From positions 124,001 through 188,000 of the forward strand of contig JBKYIJ010000008.1 of NCBI GenBank assembly GCA_047030855.1: 64,000 nucleotides of DNA, in the 5' to 3' direction. Under the pieces are notes generated by a model. It was not told where the DNA came from. It did not search any database and saw only the letters and a list, made by a program, of their open reading frames with translations. This stretch comes from QVMM01 sp047030855 (GTDB lineage: Bacteria; Bacteroidota; Bacteroidia; Bacteroidales; Dysgonomonadaceae). Every line of letters starts with the position of its first letter. Within the stretch, counting starts at the first letter, position 1. Position numbers and translations under genes: made by a program. Shown in pieces: positions 25,494 to 35,216 of the stretch.

Positions 25494-25745
25494 ATGGCAA
25501 ATCACAAATCATCTTTAAAAAGAATCAGACAAACTCAAGCTAAACGCTTGCGGAACAGATATGTTGCGAAAACAGCACGTAATGCAGTTAAGAAAATACG
25601 TTTAACAACAGACAAGGCTGAGGCTCAGAAATTGTATCCTTCAGTATGCTCTATGTTGGACAAACTTGCAAAAAAGAATGTCATTCATAAGAATAAAGCA
25701 GGAAACTTAAAGTCTAAGCTTGCTGCACACGTGAACTCTTTATGA
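25494..25745 (+). CDS. rpsT: 30S ribosomal protein S20
   Basis: 83 residues, the normal size. MANHKSSLKRIRQTQAKRLR is the canonical S20 start, and the rest is a basic three-helix bundle (NAVKKIRL, YPSVCSMLDKLAKKNVIHKN). A primary 16S rRNA-binding protein. It lies just after tRNA-Glu and has a strong terminator. Confidence 0.98.
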   Translation: MANHKSSLKRIRQTQAKRLRNRYVAKTARNAVKKIRLTTDKAEAQKLYPSVCSMLDKLAKKNVIHKNKAGNLKSKLAAHVNSL

Positions 25746-25771
25746 TAAGATAATTTTATTTTCATTATATG

Positions 25772-25800
25772 AAAAGCCGAATGTTTCATTCGGCTTTTTT
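25772..25800 (+). terminator. Terminator of rpsT
   Basis: AAAAGCCGAAT / ATTCGGCTTTT stem and T tail, 27 bp after the stop. Confidence 0.85.
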
Positions 25801-25904
25801 TATTGCCGTATTGCAACTACTCCATAGCCTTTTATCCACAAATGGGCAGAAACAAAATGAGGTTCACATTGTTTAAAATATGTCGAACTTAAATTAAATG
25901 CTTG

Positions 25905-27692
25905 ATGTCTTTACTTCAACTTTTTAAGAATATATGGCCTTATGTCCGTCCGTACAGATGGTTGGTTGTACTTGCTTTGGTGCTGACGTTTGTCGGATCG
26001 CTTACGGCACAGGTCAACGCTTGGGTATTACGCTATACGGTTGATAGCATAAGCGAACTGCTTGAAGCTCATAAAGGAATAGCGGAAGGTGTCGGTATAT
26101 TGGTTACTATATCAATAATATTGATTACAAAAGAGGTATTAAACTCATTCATTCAGTTTGGACAGAAATTTTATGGGGAAAAATTACGCATATTCCTTTC
26201 CCGCGATTTGGCTCAGAATGTGATCGAAAAGATATTGACCTATAAATTGGCATTTTTTAGTACCGGAGGCAATCAGCCCGGAAAACTTCAGACGCGTATT
26301 GATCGTGGAATTGAAAGTCTGACCCGGCTCATTCAGAACTTTTTTATCGATATACTTCCTTTGTTTGCCAATTCGATAGTGGCTCTGATCATGATGTTCA
26401 ATGCCAATTTCTATGTCGGGTTGGTAGGTTTCTGCATCATTCCTGTTTATTATTACGTAAGCCAGCTTCAGGCTAAAAAACTGAGAGGAATGAGGCGTTC
26501 CATTAAAGAACTCCGTGAAAATAAGAGTCAGGGAATATTGAGTATTCTGGAGTCTATCCCTGTCATTAAGTCATTTATAAGGGAAGAGATCGAAGAGGAA
26601 AAGCAAATGCAGCTGCAAAATAATTTGACAGATACTCAATTGAAAACGCGTAAGACGAGCTTTCTGTTCGACGGGCTAAAAAGTTTTATCGAGCAGATAG
26701 GCGTCGTTATTATCATCATACTTACTGCCTATTTTGTTTTGACGGGGCAGATGACAATCGGTGCCATTATGTTCCATATATTGCTGTTTAATAACGTATC
26801 GGCGCCGATCAGGCAATTGCATCGCATATACGATCAGATGAACGATGCTCTGATATATTCGGAAGGGTTTTTCGATATCCTCCATGCCGATCATCAGATA
26901 GAAAGTTCGGGCAACTACAAACCTGAACACATAAAGGGGCATTTCGTACTGAAAAACGTAAATTTCACCTACCCGGATAACCTGACAAGGACGCTTTATG
27001 ACATTAATATGGATATACAACCGGGCAAGATTACGGCATTGGTTGGCTTATCGGGTGCAGGAAAGAGTACGCTGATAAATTTGCTCGATAAGTTTTATCT
27101 GCCCGATTCGGGCAGTATAATGCTGGATGGAGTATCTTTAGAAGATTATGACACTTCTTACCTCCGCGATAATATAGGGCTTGTACTGCAAAAAAACCAC
27201 ATTTTCGACGGTACGATAGAAGAAAACATCAGATACGGGAATCCTGATGCCGACATCGGGGAGGTGATAGAAGCCGCTAAAAAATCTTATATCCATGATC
27301 AGATTATGGATTTGCCCCGGCAATATCAAACCTCGGCTCTGACTTTGTCAGGAGGACAACAGCAAAAGATTGCCATAGCCAGAATGTTTCTTAAAAATCC
27401 GCCTATTATATTTCTTGATGAACCGACTGCCAGTCTTGATGCTATTGCTACCGAGCAGATAAAGAACAGCCTTGATGCCATAAAAAAGAACAGAACCGTA
27501 ATTATAATATCGCATAGCATTTCTCAGATTATTGATTCTGACTGTATTTATGTTATGAAAAACGGGGAAATAGTCGAGTCGGGTACTCATGACGAAATAT
27601 ATCACCAATCGGGTGTATATAAAGATATATTTGATGCGATGGCGCGAAGTTTAAACATCGATAAAATCTCAAGAACTTTAGAGTCGGATTGA
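25905..27692 (+). CDS. ABC exporter (permease fused to ATPase)
   Basis: 595 residues from ATG 25905 (a TTG three bases earlier is also possible). Six membrane helices occupy about residues 1-320. The nucleotide-binding domain has Walker A GLSGAGKST near 378, Q-loop LVLQKNHIF, signature LSGGQQQK near 481, Walker B IIFLDEPTASLD near 500 and H-loop ISHS near 535. The MsbA/multidrug layout works as a dimer to export lipids, peptides or drugs; the substrate is unknown. Single gene with no partner nearby. Confidence 0.92.
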   Translation: MSLLQLFKNIWPYVRPYRWLVVLALVLTFVGSLTAQVNAWVLRYTVDSISELLEAHKGIAEGVGILVTISIILITKEVLNSFIQFGQKFYGEKLRIFLSRDLAQNVIEKILTYKLAFFSTGGNQPGKLQTRIDRGIESLTRLIQNFFIDILPLFANSIVALIMMFNANFYVGLVGFCIIPVYYYVSQLQAKKLRGMRRSIKELRENKSQGILSILESIPVIKSFIREEIEEEKQMQLQNNLTDTQLKTRKTSFLFDGLKSFIEQIGVVIIIILTAYFVLTGQMTIGAIMFHILLFNNVSAPIRQLHRIYDQMNDALIYSEGFFDILHADHQIESSGNYKPEHIKGHFVLKNVNFTYPDNLTRTLYDINMDIQPGKITALVGLSGAGKSTLINLLDKFYLPDSGSIMLDGVSLEDYDTSYLRDNIGLVLQKNHIFDGTIEENIRYGNPDADIGEVIEAAKKSYIHDQIMDLPRQYQTSALTLSGGQQQKIAIARMFLKNPPIIFLDEPTASLDAIATEQIKNSLDAIKKNRTVIIISHSISQIIDSDCIYVMKNGEIVESGTHDEIYHQSGVYKDIFDAMARSLNIDKISRTLESD

Positions 27693-28094
27693 TTGCTTAC
27701 ATATTGATTAATCAGATTTTAATCCCTTTTTTCCCATAGAAAGGCTATTTGTTATTTATTTAATCAGGTTAATAAGCATCAAAAATCTTAGCACCGTATA
27801 GTTAAATATAGTTAATAGGATGTCTTTTTAATAGTTGTATTTTGAATTGTGTCAAAAGAGAAAAGTCAGATTATGGACGTAAAAAATCATTGTTAATAAA
27901 TTAAAAATAATGTTATTACACGTAACTTTTGAATTATGAGTGTGTTATAATTCTGTGTCGAAAAAATAAGAATTGTGGTTTGTTAGGTCTATAATGACAT
28001 TAAAACCAAATTAAATTATATTTATAATTTAATTGGGGCTGCCAACATGTCTACATTTCCTTTAAGTACAATCAAATTAATTATTAAAGTTTTT
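27693..28094. other. Fimbrial operon upstream region
   Basis: 402 bp without a gene. It holds the palindrome at 28009-28034 and AT-rich stretches. No clear TAnnTTTG box was found, and none of the inverted repeats looks like an invertible promoter, since I found no matching flanking pair. Confidence 0.45.
28009..28034. repeat. Perfect palindrome in the fimbrial leader
   Basis: AATTAAATTATA-TT-TATAATTTAATT, 12-bp arms, 60 bp before the fimbrillin ATG. May be an operator or mRNA hairpin. Confidence 0.5.
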
Positions 28095-29160
28095 ATGAAG
28101 AAGATTATTTTACTGTTATTAGTAAGCGTTACTTTTTTTTGCTTGCTCTAACGATGACGAATCTAACGGTGGTTATTCCAATGACGGAAAATTAACTTTT
28201 AAATTGGCTGCTGTCAATAAACTGTCTATGGATAAAAAATCAGGACAGCCTGTTTACAGTCAGGAAGCTACCCAAAACATAGATAAGGTCGATATTTATG
28301 TATTCAAAGACGATGCAGGAACGTATAAATGGGTGAAAACTTATACAACTACATGGACATCGGGTACTGCTTCCAAGACTTATACGGTTCCTGATAATGA
28401 TAAGCTGGCAGCCGGAAATTATCGTTTCATTGCCGTAGGTATTAACACAAGCGGAAGCTATACTATTGCAGCCACAACATCTACCACTTATTCTCAACTG
28501 TATGCGGAAATTGCAACATCCGGAGACGAATATGAAATTTTTGCGGGTAATAACGCTGCTGTAATTGGTGCGGCTCAGGAAGCACAGGTAGGCATCGATA
28601 TGACGCGTAAAGTCGCAGGTTTTCTCGGATATTTCGGAAATATACCTGCCGATATAGACGGAACGGCTGTTAAATATCTACGTTTGAAGATTGATAAGGC
28701 TAATAAAGCAGTGTCATTGTCTGATGGTCTTGGGAATACCTCCGCAAGCGGATATAACCTGTTCGAGATAGATTTGTCGGGACAAACGGTAACAAACGGA
28801 TTATACGACGGAAACGAGATTGCTTCAGTTACTAAACTGCCGTTCTCTCAACTTGCCGGAGGATATTTGATACCCGTCACAGGCGTTCAGCTGACAGTAG
28901 GGCTTTATGCAAGCGATGGTGAACCTTTAAGGACATGGAAGGTTGTTAATGGAAGCAATCAGTCTCAGTACGACCTTGTAGCGAACAACCTGTACTCTTT
29001 AGGACAGAAAATGAAAGCAGGAGATACTACCGGAGGTACTGGCGATCCTAATGATCCTTTGGCTGACAGTTTTATGGATTTGCAAAAAGATCAGGATATT
29101 GTCATTACAATAAACAAAGACTGGGAAACGATTCATAGCCTTGACATAGAGGAAGAATAA
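28095..29160 (+). pseudogene. Fimbrillin-like major subunit lipoprotein (T8 frameshift in signal)
   Basis: From ATG 28095 the frame reads MKKIILLLLVSVTFF and stops because of T8 (28133-28140). With T7 it continues ACSNDDESNGGYSND into the long frame ending at 29160 (about 354 residues), placing the lipobox cysteine correctly. The mature protein has IDKVDIYVFKDDAGTYKWVK and LAAGNYRFIAVG, the typical N-terminal beta-sandwich of FimA/Mfa-type fimbrillins, and a Thr/Ser/Gly-rich body. It is first in the fimbrial cluster and followed by a terminator, as expected for the abundant subunit. Intact if the run is really T7. Confidence 0.65.
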
Positions 29161-29175
29161 TATTACCAATAACTT

Positions 29176-29219
29176 CATGGGTTCTCTTGTCAAAAAATGA
29201 GAGAACTCATGAATTTTTT
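29176..29219 (+). terminator. Terminator/attenuator between fimbrillin and accessory genes
   Basis: CATGGGTTCTCT pairs with AGAGAACTCATG (12 bp, one G-U), followed by AATTTTTTC. It lies between the first and second fimbrial genes with no new promoter evident, so partial readthrough would set subunit ratio. Confidence 0.7.
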
Positions 29220-29228
29220 CATTTGTAT

Positions 29229-30257
29229 ATGCATATTCAAAGATTATTTTTCAGTATTCTGATACTCAGTTGTTTCGGGTGTTTCTGTTCCTGTTCTTCC
29301 GACGATGATAATGAGATTCCTAAAGACAAAGGCTTGGTCTCTGTCGATCTGGATATTTCGTTCAATATGTATATGCGTCCCAAGAAGAGCGCGGATGAAA
29401 CAGTAAATCGGATACTTATCCTGCCTTTCAGGAAAATTGATGAAAATCTGTCAGACGACGACAATAATTTTGAAGTAGCGTATTCAGCTGCAAAACAAAT
29501 TGACATAAATGCTTTTCCGACTTATATTACAAAACTGATTTTAGAAGAAAACAAATCGTATCAGGTTCTTATATTAGGTTATAAACAAAACGACTTTGAT
29601 TTTTCCGATCAGGATAATGCCGGAAATATATTTCGGATAGGATCTTCCGGGACACCCGTTACGCTCGAAAACTTTCAGGTATCCATGCCGAATATTGCCG
29701 AAACGCCTGAATTGTTCGCTTGCATAAGCGATGCCTATCTTGACGAGGCGAATAAAGGAAATGTATTTAAACCCGAAAATATATCTAAGCTCAAAGGCAA
29801 TCTTACGCGAAGGGTAAGCCGGTTAACGGTCGGAATTTCTGAAATTCCCGATTATGTGTCGTCAATCTCTTTAGAAGCTGAATATATAGTGACTGCTTTT
29901 AAACCCGTTATAGGTGATCCTGTAACTGTTCAGTCCACCGATAACAACGGAAATAATATACTTGCCGAACAATCTGTCGGAACATCGCGTGTCGTTAAAT
30001 TCAGCAGATTTTTGTTCCCGACCAAAGATGTTTATAAAACACGTTTATATATAAATGTCTTATCAGGGAGCAGTACGACTCAATACCAAATTAAAGTTGC
30101 GGACGTAAGCGGCGCCTCCGAAGCCGGCTATATTCTCTTTTACCCGAACAATGAGATCAGGATAACAGGGCGTTACGACAAACTTGATTCGGGCATGACA
30201 ATAAATAATACAATAGGTTTAGACGAAGATGAATGGAATGGAGGAGTATCGGAGTAG
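29229..30257 (+). CDS. FimB/Mfa2-like fimbrial accessory lipoprotein
   Basis: About 342 residues from ATG 29229 (an in-frame TTG at 29187 lies inside the terminator stem and is rejected). Signal MHIQRLFFSILILSCFGCFC then SCSSDDDNE, with two possible lipobox cysteines. The body has VNRILILPFRKIDENL (the fimbrial 'v..l.i.iFd..G' strand), KSYQVLILGYK and LTRRVSRLTVGI ('tR.vaRl.v'), the pattern of FimB/Mfa2 anchor subunits. It probably anchors or terminates the fimbria at the outer membrane. Overlaps the next gene by 29 bp. Confidence 0.78.
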   Translation: MHIQRLFFSILILSCFGCFCSCSSDDDNEIPKDKGLVSVDLDISFNMYMRPKKSADETVNRILILPFRKIDENLSDDDNNFEVAYSAAKQIDINAFPTYITKLILEENKSYQVLILGYKQNDFDFSDQDNAGNIFRIGSSGTPVTLENFQVSMPNIAETPELFACISDAYLDEANKGNVFKPENISKLKGNLTRRVSRLTVGISEIPDYVSSISLEAEYIVTAFKPVIGDPVTVQSTDNNGNNILAEQSVGTSRVVKFSRFLFPTKDVYKTRLYINVLSGSSTTQYQIKVADVSGASEAGYILFYPNNEIRITGRYDKLDSGMTINNTIGLDEDEWNGGVSE

Positions 30258-31779
30258 AAGAAGCAGGGCAGCTCTTGTGTTTTCGGGCTTATGTATTCTT
30301 TTTGCCTTATTATTCTACGGCTGTACTGCCGAGGACGATTATGGCTTTGATATAAATGAGAATGGACATCCCCAACCACCTGTTGAAGAAATTCCGAATG
30401 ATTACTTTATCGTAAATTTTTCAACCGGAAGAATTACCGGGGATGATATGACCAAATCCGTATCAGGGCCTGACGACAGGATAACACATTTGAAATATAT
30501 TATCTATAACGCTGTTACAGGCGATTTCGTGAAAGAAAAAATTGTGTTTTCAGCGGAAGACGGCATTCAGAACTGGCCTCTGCAACAAATACAGGATACG
30601 CTGCCTAAGGGTTCTTACAAAGCTGTTTTTTTAGGAAATGTCGAAAAAACTCTTTTTCCGTACGCATTGCCTTCAAGCCCGACAAATTATTCGGAAGTAT
30701 TGTCGGATTATAAAAGCAATTACAGTAATGCCCGCATACAATTGCCGAATGCTCCGTTTAGCAGAACTACCGAATATTATTGGGCTAACGTGGAGTTTTC
30801 GGATCAGACTCCGATGCCTTCGGTTTTGCTTAAACGCATTATCAACGGGGCAAGAGTTAAACGTGATTTTGTTACAGCCGAAGCTGCTCTTGATAAATTA
30901 GTCGAAAATATTCTGACAAAAGGAAATTATAAAAATGAAATAGGAGCACAAGTAAGCATAAAGCTTCCCGGTCTCTTAGAGTCCAGTTTAGGGCTTCTGG
31001 CGGAATTGGGATTAGTGGGGAGAGTTGTCAATTCTCTGGTAGATGTACTGGTGAAACCGGTAACAGATGCTTTGTATAATATGTTGTTAAAAAGAGTTAC
31101 GGAAGAAATAGGTATGGCTCTTGTAGGAAACTCCGAAAAAGAACAATTACTGCCTTATCTCGGCTCTCTGCTGAATCCATGGAATAAGGGTTCATGTGAT
31201 TATGCAATAGTAGAAGTAGAGGATTTTCCGAAATCTGTTGATTTTGATTTGAATACGCGTGAAGTTTTTACAGGGAGCAATCGTTTCAAATACGAATTTC
31301 CGAACAAAGGCGTTGACGACGAAAAATATGTGGTAATAAATACTTTTAATAAACCGTATAAAATAAATAACATAAATGCGGCTACTTCGGGTTTAGTATC
31401 GGGGCTACTTGTTGGTGGAGTAATTGATGAATGGCTCCTGCCGGGTATATTTGTAGATGTAAAAGAACCGTTGGTTATTGATCAGACAAACCTTAATCGC
31501 AGATATAAATCAGACTATTCTTTTGCCGATCTCAATCTGAAAGATCATGAAGGAAAAGGTTCTATAAACCTGAAGTTAAGAGTCGGTGATGTAGGAAACA
31601 TAGAAAAAGTGATTAACGGAGCTTTGTCCAATATATTATTCGGACTTCTTGGATATTTATTGAAGCCGGTTACCAACATTGTAATGAATATAGAAGTAGA
31701 TGTAAACCTCTATCTGCCGGGTATCAGTGAAACAAATCTTGAATTGACAGGAAGTTGGTCTCCCATTGAGTCTTACTGA
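30229..31779 (+). CDS. Second fimbrial-type lipoprotein with long hydrophobic helices
   Basis: 516 residues. The N-terminus has a membrane segment (ALVFSGLCILFALLFYGC, lipobox cysteine near residue 32) after a basic RSRRSRAA stretch. ITHLKYIIYNAVTGDFVKEK and LPKGSYKAVFLGN are FimB-like beta-sandwich strands. Unusual are several Gly/Leu/Val amphipathic segments, LESSLGLLAELGLVGRVVNS and LVKPVTDALYNMLLKR, and near the end NILFGLLGYLLKPVTNIVMN, which look like membrane-interacting helices. Start MNGMEEYRS overlaps the previous gene, so the two are coupled. Function within the fimbria is unknown; it may be an anchor inserted into the outer membrane. Confidence 0.7.
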   Translation: MNGMEEYRSRRSRAALVFSGLCILFALLFYGCTAEDDYGFDINENGHPQPPVEEIPNDYFIVNFSTGRITGDDMTKSVSGPDDRITHLKYIIYNAVTGDFVKEKIVFSAEDGIQNWPLQQIQDTLPKGSYKAVFLGNVEKTLFPYALPSSPTNYSEVLSDYKSNYSNARIQLPNAPFSRTTEYYWANVEFSDQTPMPSVLLKRIINGARVKRDFVTAEAALDKLVENILTKGNYKNEIGAQVSIKLPGLLESSLGLLAELGLVGRVVNSLVDVLVKPVTDALYNMLLKRVTEEIGMALVGNSEKEQLLPYLGSLLNPWNKGSCDYAIVEVEDFPKSVDFDLNTREVFTGSNRFKYEFPNKGVDDEKYVVINTFNKPYKINNINAATSGLVSGLLVGGVIDEWLLPGIFVDVKEPLVIDQTNLNRRYKSDYSFADLNLKDHEGKGSINLKLRVGDVGNIEKVINGALSNILFGLLGYLLKPVTNIVMNIEVDVNLYLPGISETNLELTGSWSPIESY

Positions 31780-31826
31780 TTCTTGGCTACCTGATAATGG
31801 CAATCAAACTTACTTAAATAACAAAA

Positions 31827-31856
31827 AAAAGGGACTTCCGAACAGGAAGCCCTTTT
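31827..31856. terminator. Bidirectional terminator between convergent operons
   Basis: AAAAGGGACTTCC-GAACA-GGAAGCCCTTTT with A/T tails on both strands. It overlaps the last codons of the frameshifted reading of the minus gene, which supports that gene's true stop at 31886. Confidence 0.85.
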
Positions 31857-33650
31857 TTATATAGTTCTACTTTCTTTTCCTGTTTTTATTGTATTATAAT
31901 CTTTTTTGGAGAAAGTTCCGTCAACTGATGCAATCTTTACGAAGTAGATTCCTGATGTGAAATTATTTACCGGAATTACAAGATCATTTCCGGTACTTAC
32001 TTCGGTATGTATATTCTGTCCTTGCAGATTGAATATCTGTATTTTACTTTTTACTTCTATATTTTTAATAATCAGATTGTCTTTTACGGGGTTCAGATAT
32101 ATTATGATGTTTTTATCAGACCGGTTATTCTCAATTCCGGTTGTTGATTTTGGTACGATTTGCATGTTTGATATTTCTACATTAGGCACTTCCGATATTA
32201 ATACGTTTTTCTTAAGTTGTGCCACAATTCTGAAAGTAGCGGTTTGCTTTAGTTTTATATCGTATTGTCCGTCTTTATCGAGATAGAACCGGTTATTTGA
32301 ACGTAGCATTTCGTCAGTTTCTACATACAAGTCTATTTTCGAACTGTCTTGTCCGCTTATTGTCAGTGAAAGATTATAGTACGAATCATCGGGCAGTGTT
32401 TCCGCACTCTCGTCTTTGTAGTTTAATGAAGCTTCTCCTTCGTCGGCGTTTTGCCAGCCTTGCAGATTAAAACTGTTATCATCCCCTTTGGGTTGCCATG
32501 CCAAAGCACCCGAATTGTTTGTTGTGATGCTATCGCCATAACTGGTTTCTTCTTCCTTTGTTTCCATTATCTGAAACATATCGAAATGATATTCCGTAGC
32601 ATCATGGTTTGTTATAATAGTCGAATCTATAATGATTTCCCGTGTTGCATGGGGTAGAATTTTAATAAATTTTGTTTCCTTAGGTATGGATATTTTCTCG
32701 GGCATAATTATTTGAGGATGAACAACGGTGTTTATATCGAATGTCTTAAATTCGGTATACTTTTCACCATCAGCAGACGTATATATAATACACTCGCCTA
32801 TGAAATCTATATTCGGTCCAAACTGTGGAGTATAAAATGATATACAAGGTCGCTTTAATGCAGATAAATCTAATTGGGGTGTAATAATTGAAGGTATACT
32901 GTTCATGTAAGTATTGTTATAAAAATACAACACAATATCGCCATCCCTTCGAAAAACAGCTCCTTTGGGAAATTTAAACGGAGCATACCCATTACCTGTC
33001 CAACCGCTACTGATGAACGATTCGGGAGTCTCAAAACTCTCCTGGTATGGAAACGTAGATATTGCATGGCCTTTCCTGTCAAAAATACAGACGTGATTTA
33101 ACGCGTATGTATTTTTATAAGGGTTCTCTATATCGCCAACTCCGTATGCTACAAACCTGATGTATTTTACATCTTTATTAAGTCTCAAAGAATTTATCCA
33201 TCTGGATGTAGCTATTCCCGCAAACTGAAAGTCAGCATCATCTGCCGTGTTTTTGGAGGTCTGAATTTCTATCCTGCTAATACTGTCGTTATTGTTTATG
33301 TTGATTGCAAAAGTCATATATGGATCTTTCATTTTAGATAAATCCAGTTGAGGGCTTATTGCATAATTAGATGTACCTTCTGTGATATCATAGAGAAGTC
33401 CGCCTACACCTAAGATTCCTTCATCTTCAGAAGTAACAGAAGAGCCATCAATCTCTAATGCCCATCCTTTCACATTCCACCCTTGATAGTCGATATATCT
33501 ATATTCTCCCAAAACAGGGTCATATCCTTCTATCACCGGCAATTTTCCAAAATCCATATAGTACGGAAAACTGCTGATTTGAGCCTGTAAGTTGCTCATA
33601 CTGACACATACAAGCGCCAGAGCCATATAAAAGTAAATTTTCTTTTTCAT
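31857..33650 (-). CDS. T9SS-exported surface protein (C-terminal A6 frameshift likely)
   Basis: About 597 residues from ATG 33650 (MKKKIYFYMALALVCVSMSN then LQAQ, a Sec signal). Two jelly-roll-like adhesion segments (FPYYMDFGK...AISPQLDLSKMKDPYMTF and FPYQESFE...STIITPQLDLSALKRP) resemble the choice-of-anchor-J domain. The C-terminus carries a T9SS type A tail: IIIYLNPVKDNLIIKN ... GIYFVKIASVDGTFSKK. As written it ends with an atypical 18-residue extension; removing one A from A6 (T6 at 31902-31907) gives SKKIIIQ and a stop at 31886, the normal ending. Last gene of a three-gene operon. Confidence 0.8.
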   Translation of the reverse strand: MKKKIYFYMALALVCVSMSNLQAQISSFPYYMDFGKLPVIEGYDPVLGEYRYIDYQGWNVKGWALEIDGSSVTSEDEGILGVGGLLYDITEGTSNYAISPQLDLSKMKDPYMTFAININNNDSISRIEIQTSKNTADDADFQFAGIATSRWINSLRLNKDVKYIRFVAYGVGDIENPYKNTYALNHVCIFDRKGHAISTFPYQESFETPESFISSGWTGNGYAPFKFPKGAVFRRDGDIVLYFYNNTYMNSIPSIITPQLDLSALKRPCISFYTPQFGPNIDFIGECIIYTSADGEKYTEFKTFDINTVVHPQIIMPEKISIPKETKFIKILPHATREIIIDSTIITNHDATEYHFDMFQIMETKEEETSYGDSITTNNSGALAWQPKGDDNSFNLQGWQNADEGEASLNYKDESAETLPDDSYYNLSLTISGQDSSKIDLYVETDEMLRSNNRFYLDKDGQYDIKLKQTATFRIVAQLKKNVLISEVPNVEISNMQIVPKSTTGIENNRSDKNIIIYLNPVKDNLIIKNIEVKSKIQIFNLQGQNIHTEVSTGNDLVIPVNNFTSGIYFVKIASVDGTFSKKDYNTIKTGKESRTI

Positions 33651-33664
33651 ACAATTTTGTGTTT

Positions 33665-34093
33665 TTAATATTGTTTTATTCTCCACTCCCCATTTTGGAG
33701 GTATAATTTTGCTTTTGTTTCGAAAGATTGCCCGTTGCTGCTGAACGTAATTTTATATTTTACGTTTGCCTCTTTTTCTTCATCGGTTTCGCCTTCTATA
33801 TCTTCCGATATAATATCTACTATCATCGTAGTTCCTCTGCTCCGGTGAGTATCATAAAATCCGCGGCTAAATTTGTCGAAATTGTCGGAAAAGTGTTTTT
33901 TTTCTTCTTTGTATTCTTCCGTTCCTCGCTCGGATGTGTAAAAATATGCTTTGTCTATATATTTTTCATACTCACCGGTGTTCAGCCATTCAACATGCCT
34001 TTTGATTGTTTCGCCGGGAGTCAGAGGTTTTGAACACCCCGACAAAAGTACTATTGTAAATAGTAGTAATTGTAAATAAACTGTTTTCTTCAT
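33665..34093 (-). CDS. DUF4878-like lipoprotein
   Basis: 142 residues. Signal MKKTVYLQLLLFTIVLLSGC with the cysteine at residue 20. The mature domain, TPGETIKRHVEWLNTGEYEKYIDKAYF... and NVKYKITFSSNGQSFETKAK..NGEWRI, is the NTF2-like cone fold of DUF4878/lumazine-binding-like lipoproteins ('P..v...fl..l..gd...a' then 'v.v.......l.k..g.Wki'). Middle gene of the operon: 28 bp after the 34122-35216 gene and 14 bp before the T9SS gene. A role in ligand binding is inferred only from the fold. Confidence 0.75.
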   Translation of the reverse strand: MKKTVYLQLLLFTIVLLSGCSKPLTPGETIKRHVEWLNTGEYEKYIDKAYFYTSERGTEEYKEEKKHFSDNFDKFSRGFYDTHRSRGTTMIVDIISEDIEGETDEEKEANVKYKITFSSNGQSFETKAKLYLQNGEWRIKQY

Positions 34094-34121
34094 TTTGTAA
34101 TTGTTTTTTATGGTTATTATT

Positions 34122-35216
34122 CTATTCGTTTTCTTCCCATTCTTTTATTTTCTTGAACTTAAGGCTCGGAGTGATTTCATGTTGCTCATAATAAGACGTG
34201 CCTTCTGCCGAAAAATGAGCTGTTACTTTATTGCCTTCTACTACGCTTTCTCCTCTGTCTCCCGCGTAGACACCGATTATGCCAACAGAAATGTAATCTA
34301 TGAGTTTCCCGTTTTTGTCGAAGCTTATCAGGTATTCTTTCGAAGCATGGTCTTTCACAACCGATAATATTGTTTTTAATGTTCCGGCTTCCCCTTCATA
34401 TACAACAACCCCTTCCGACAGTTCGCCGTCGAGCCAATATTCGTCTGTTTTAGAAAGCTGTTTAATGGCTTTTGTCAATGAGGCTTGTTCTGCCTTGCCC
34501 ATTCTTTTGCGGTTGTCATATTGGTCGTATGCATCAGTTAAAGACATTATGCCTTTCTTTTTGGGAATATTCAGGGTGCTTCCCCCTGCAATAACGGGAA
34601 CAACTGCAACCTGCTCGTTTTCGATTCTGTTTATGGGCACGTTCTTAAACAGAAAACCACCCTCCAATCCTTTTATGGGGCTATTCCATTTAGGAAAACC
34701 ATAGACACATATCTGTTTGAAGCTCGTTGCTTTCGGGTTTATATCTAGAATTCGTACCGTAACACGCAGAGGAATCCCTGCCGGAAGCTCTGCACTAACC
34801 CAGCTATCACCCGATCTACCCGATATGTATACAACAACAGGAGCTCGTCCTCCCAGATTGTCTATTGCATATGTTTTTCTTGTACCTCTTCCTGTATGAT
34901 CGTTTAATAAATTGTAAAGCTTGATGTCGGTATCTGCGGTATTGGTGAGCATGAATTCGATAGCCATCTTATCATCATATGTCTCGATTTTCTCCAGATC
35001 GACTTTTAAGACATTGCTGGGAGAGGAGTAGGTTATTGATGCCTCATTAATTGTAGTTTGTTTTGTGTTTTTCGAACTGTCAGTTAATTTATCCAACTCT
35101 TTACTGACATCTTCTATTCCTTTCGACAGCTTTTTCAGAAAAGACTGTGCAGGCAAGTTGCTACTGTTTAGTAAGCAAAAAATAAAAAATAATAATGTAA
35201 TTTTTTTTGTTTTCAT
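34122..35216 (-). CDS. Exported protein of unknown function
   Basis: 364 residues. Signal MKTKKITLLFFIFCLLNSSN with cleavage after PAQ. Then a short helical linker (FLKKLSKGIEDVSKELDKLTD) and a beta-sandwich (VLKVDLEKIETYDDKMAIEFMLT..ADTDIKLYNL), which resembles a DUF4352-like domain. A second mixed domain covers residues 200-360 (WLDGELSEGVVVYEGEAGTL). No catalytic motif seen. First gene of the three-gene minus operon, divergent from the caspase operon across a 0.5-kb spacer. Confidence 0.7.
   Translation of the reverse strand: MKTKKITLLFFIFCLLNSSNLPAQSFLKKLSKGIEDVSKELDKLTDSSKNTKQTTINEASITYSSPSNVLKVDLEKIETYDDKMAIEFMLTNTADTDIKLYNLLNDHTGRGTRKTYAIDNLGGRAPVVVYISGRSGDSWVSAELPAGIPLRVTVRILDINPKATSFKQICVYGFPKWNSPIKGLEGGFLFKNVPINRIENEQVAVVPVIAGGSTLNIPKKKGIMSLTDAYDQYDNRKRMGKAEQASLTKAIKQLSKTDEYWLDGELSEGVVVYEGEAGTLKTILSVVKDHASKEYLISFDKNGKLIDYISVGIIGVYAGDRGESVVEGNKVTAHFSAEGTSYYEQHEITPSLKFKKIKEWEENE

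Noticed and set aside
27693..28094. Invertible promoter for the fimbrial operon
   Set aside because: Phase-variable inversion is common in Bacteroidales, but no pair of separated inverted repeats with a promoter between them was found; the only repeat is a single tight palindrome.
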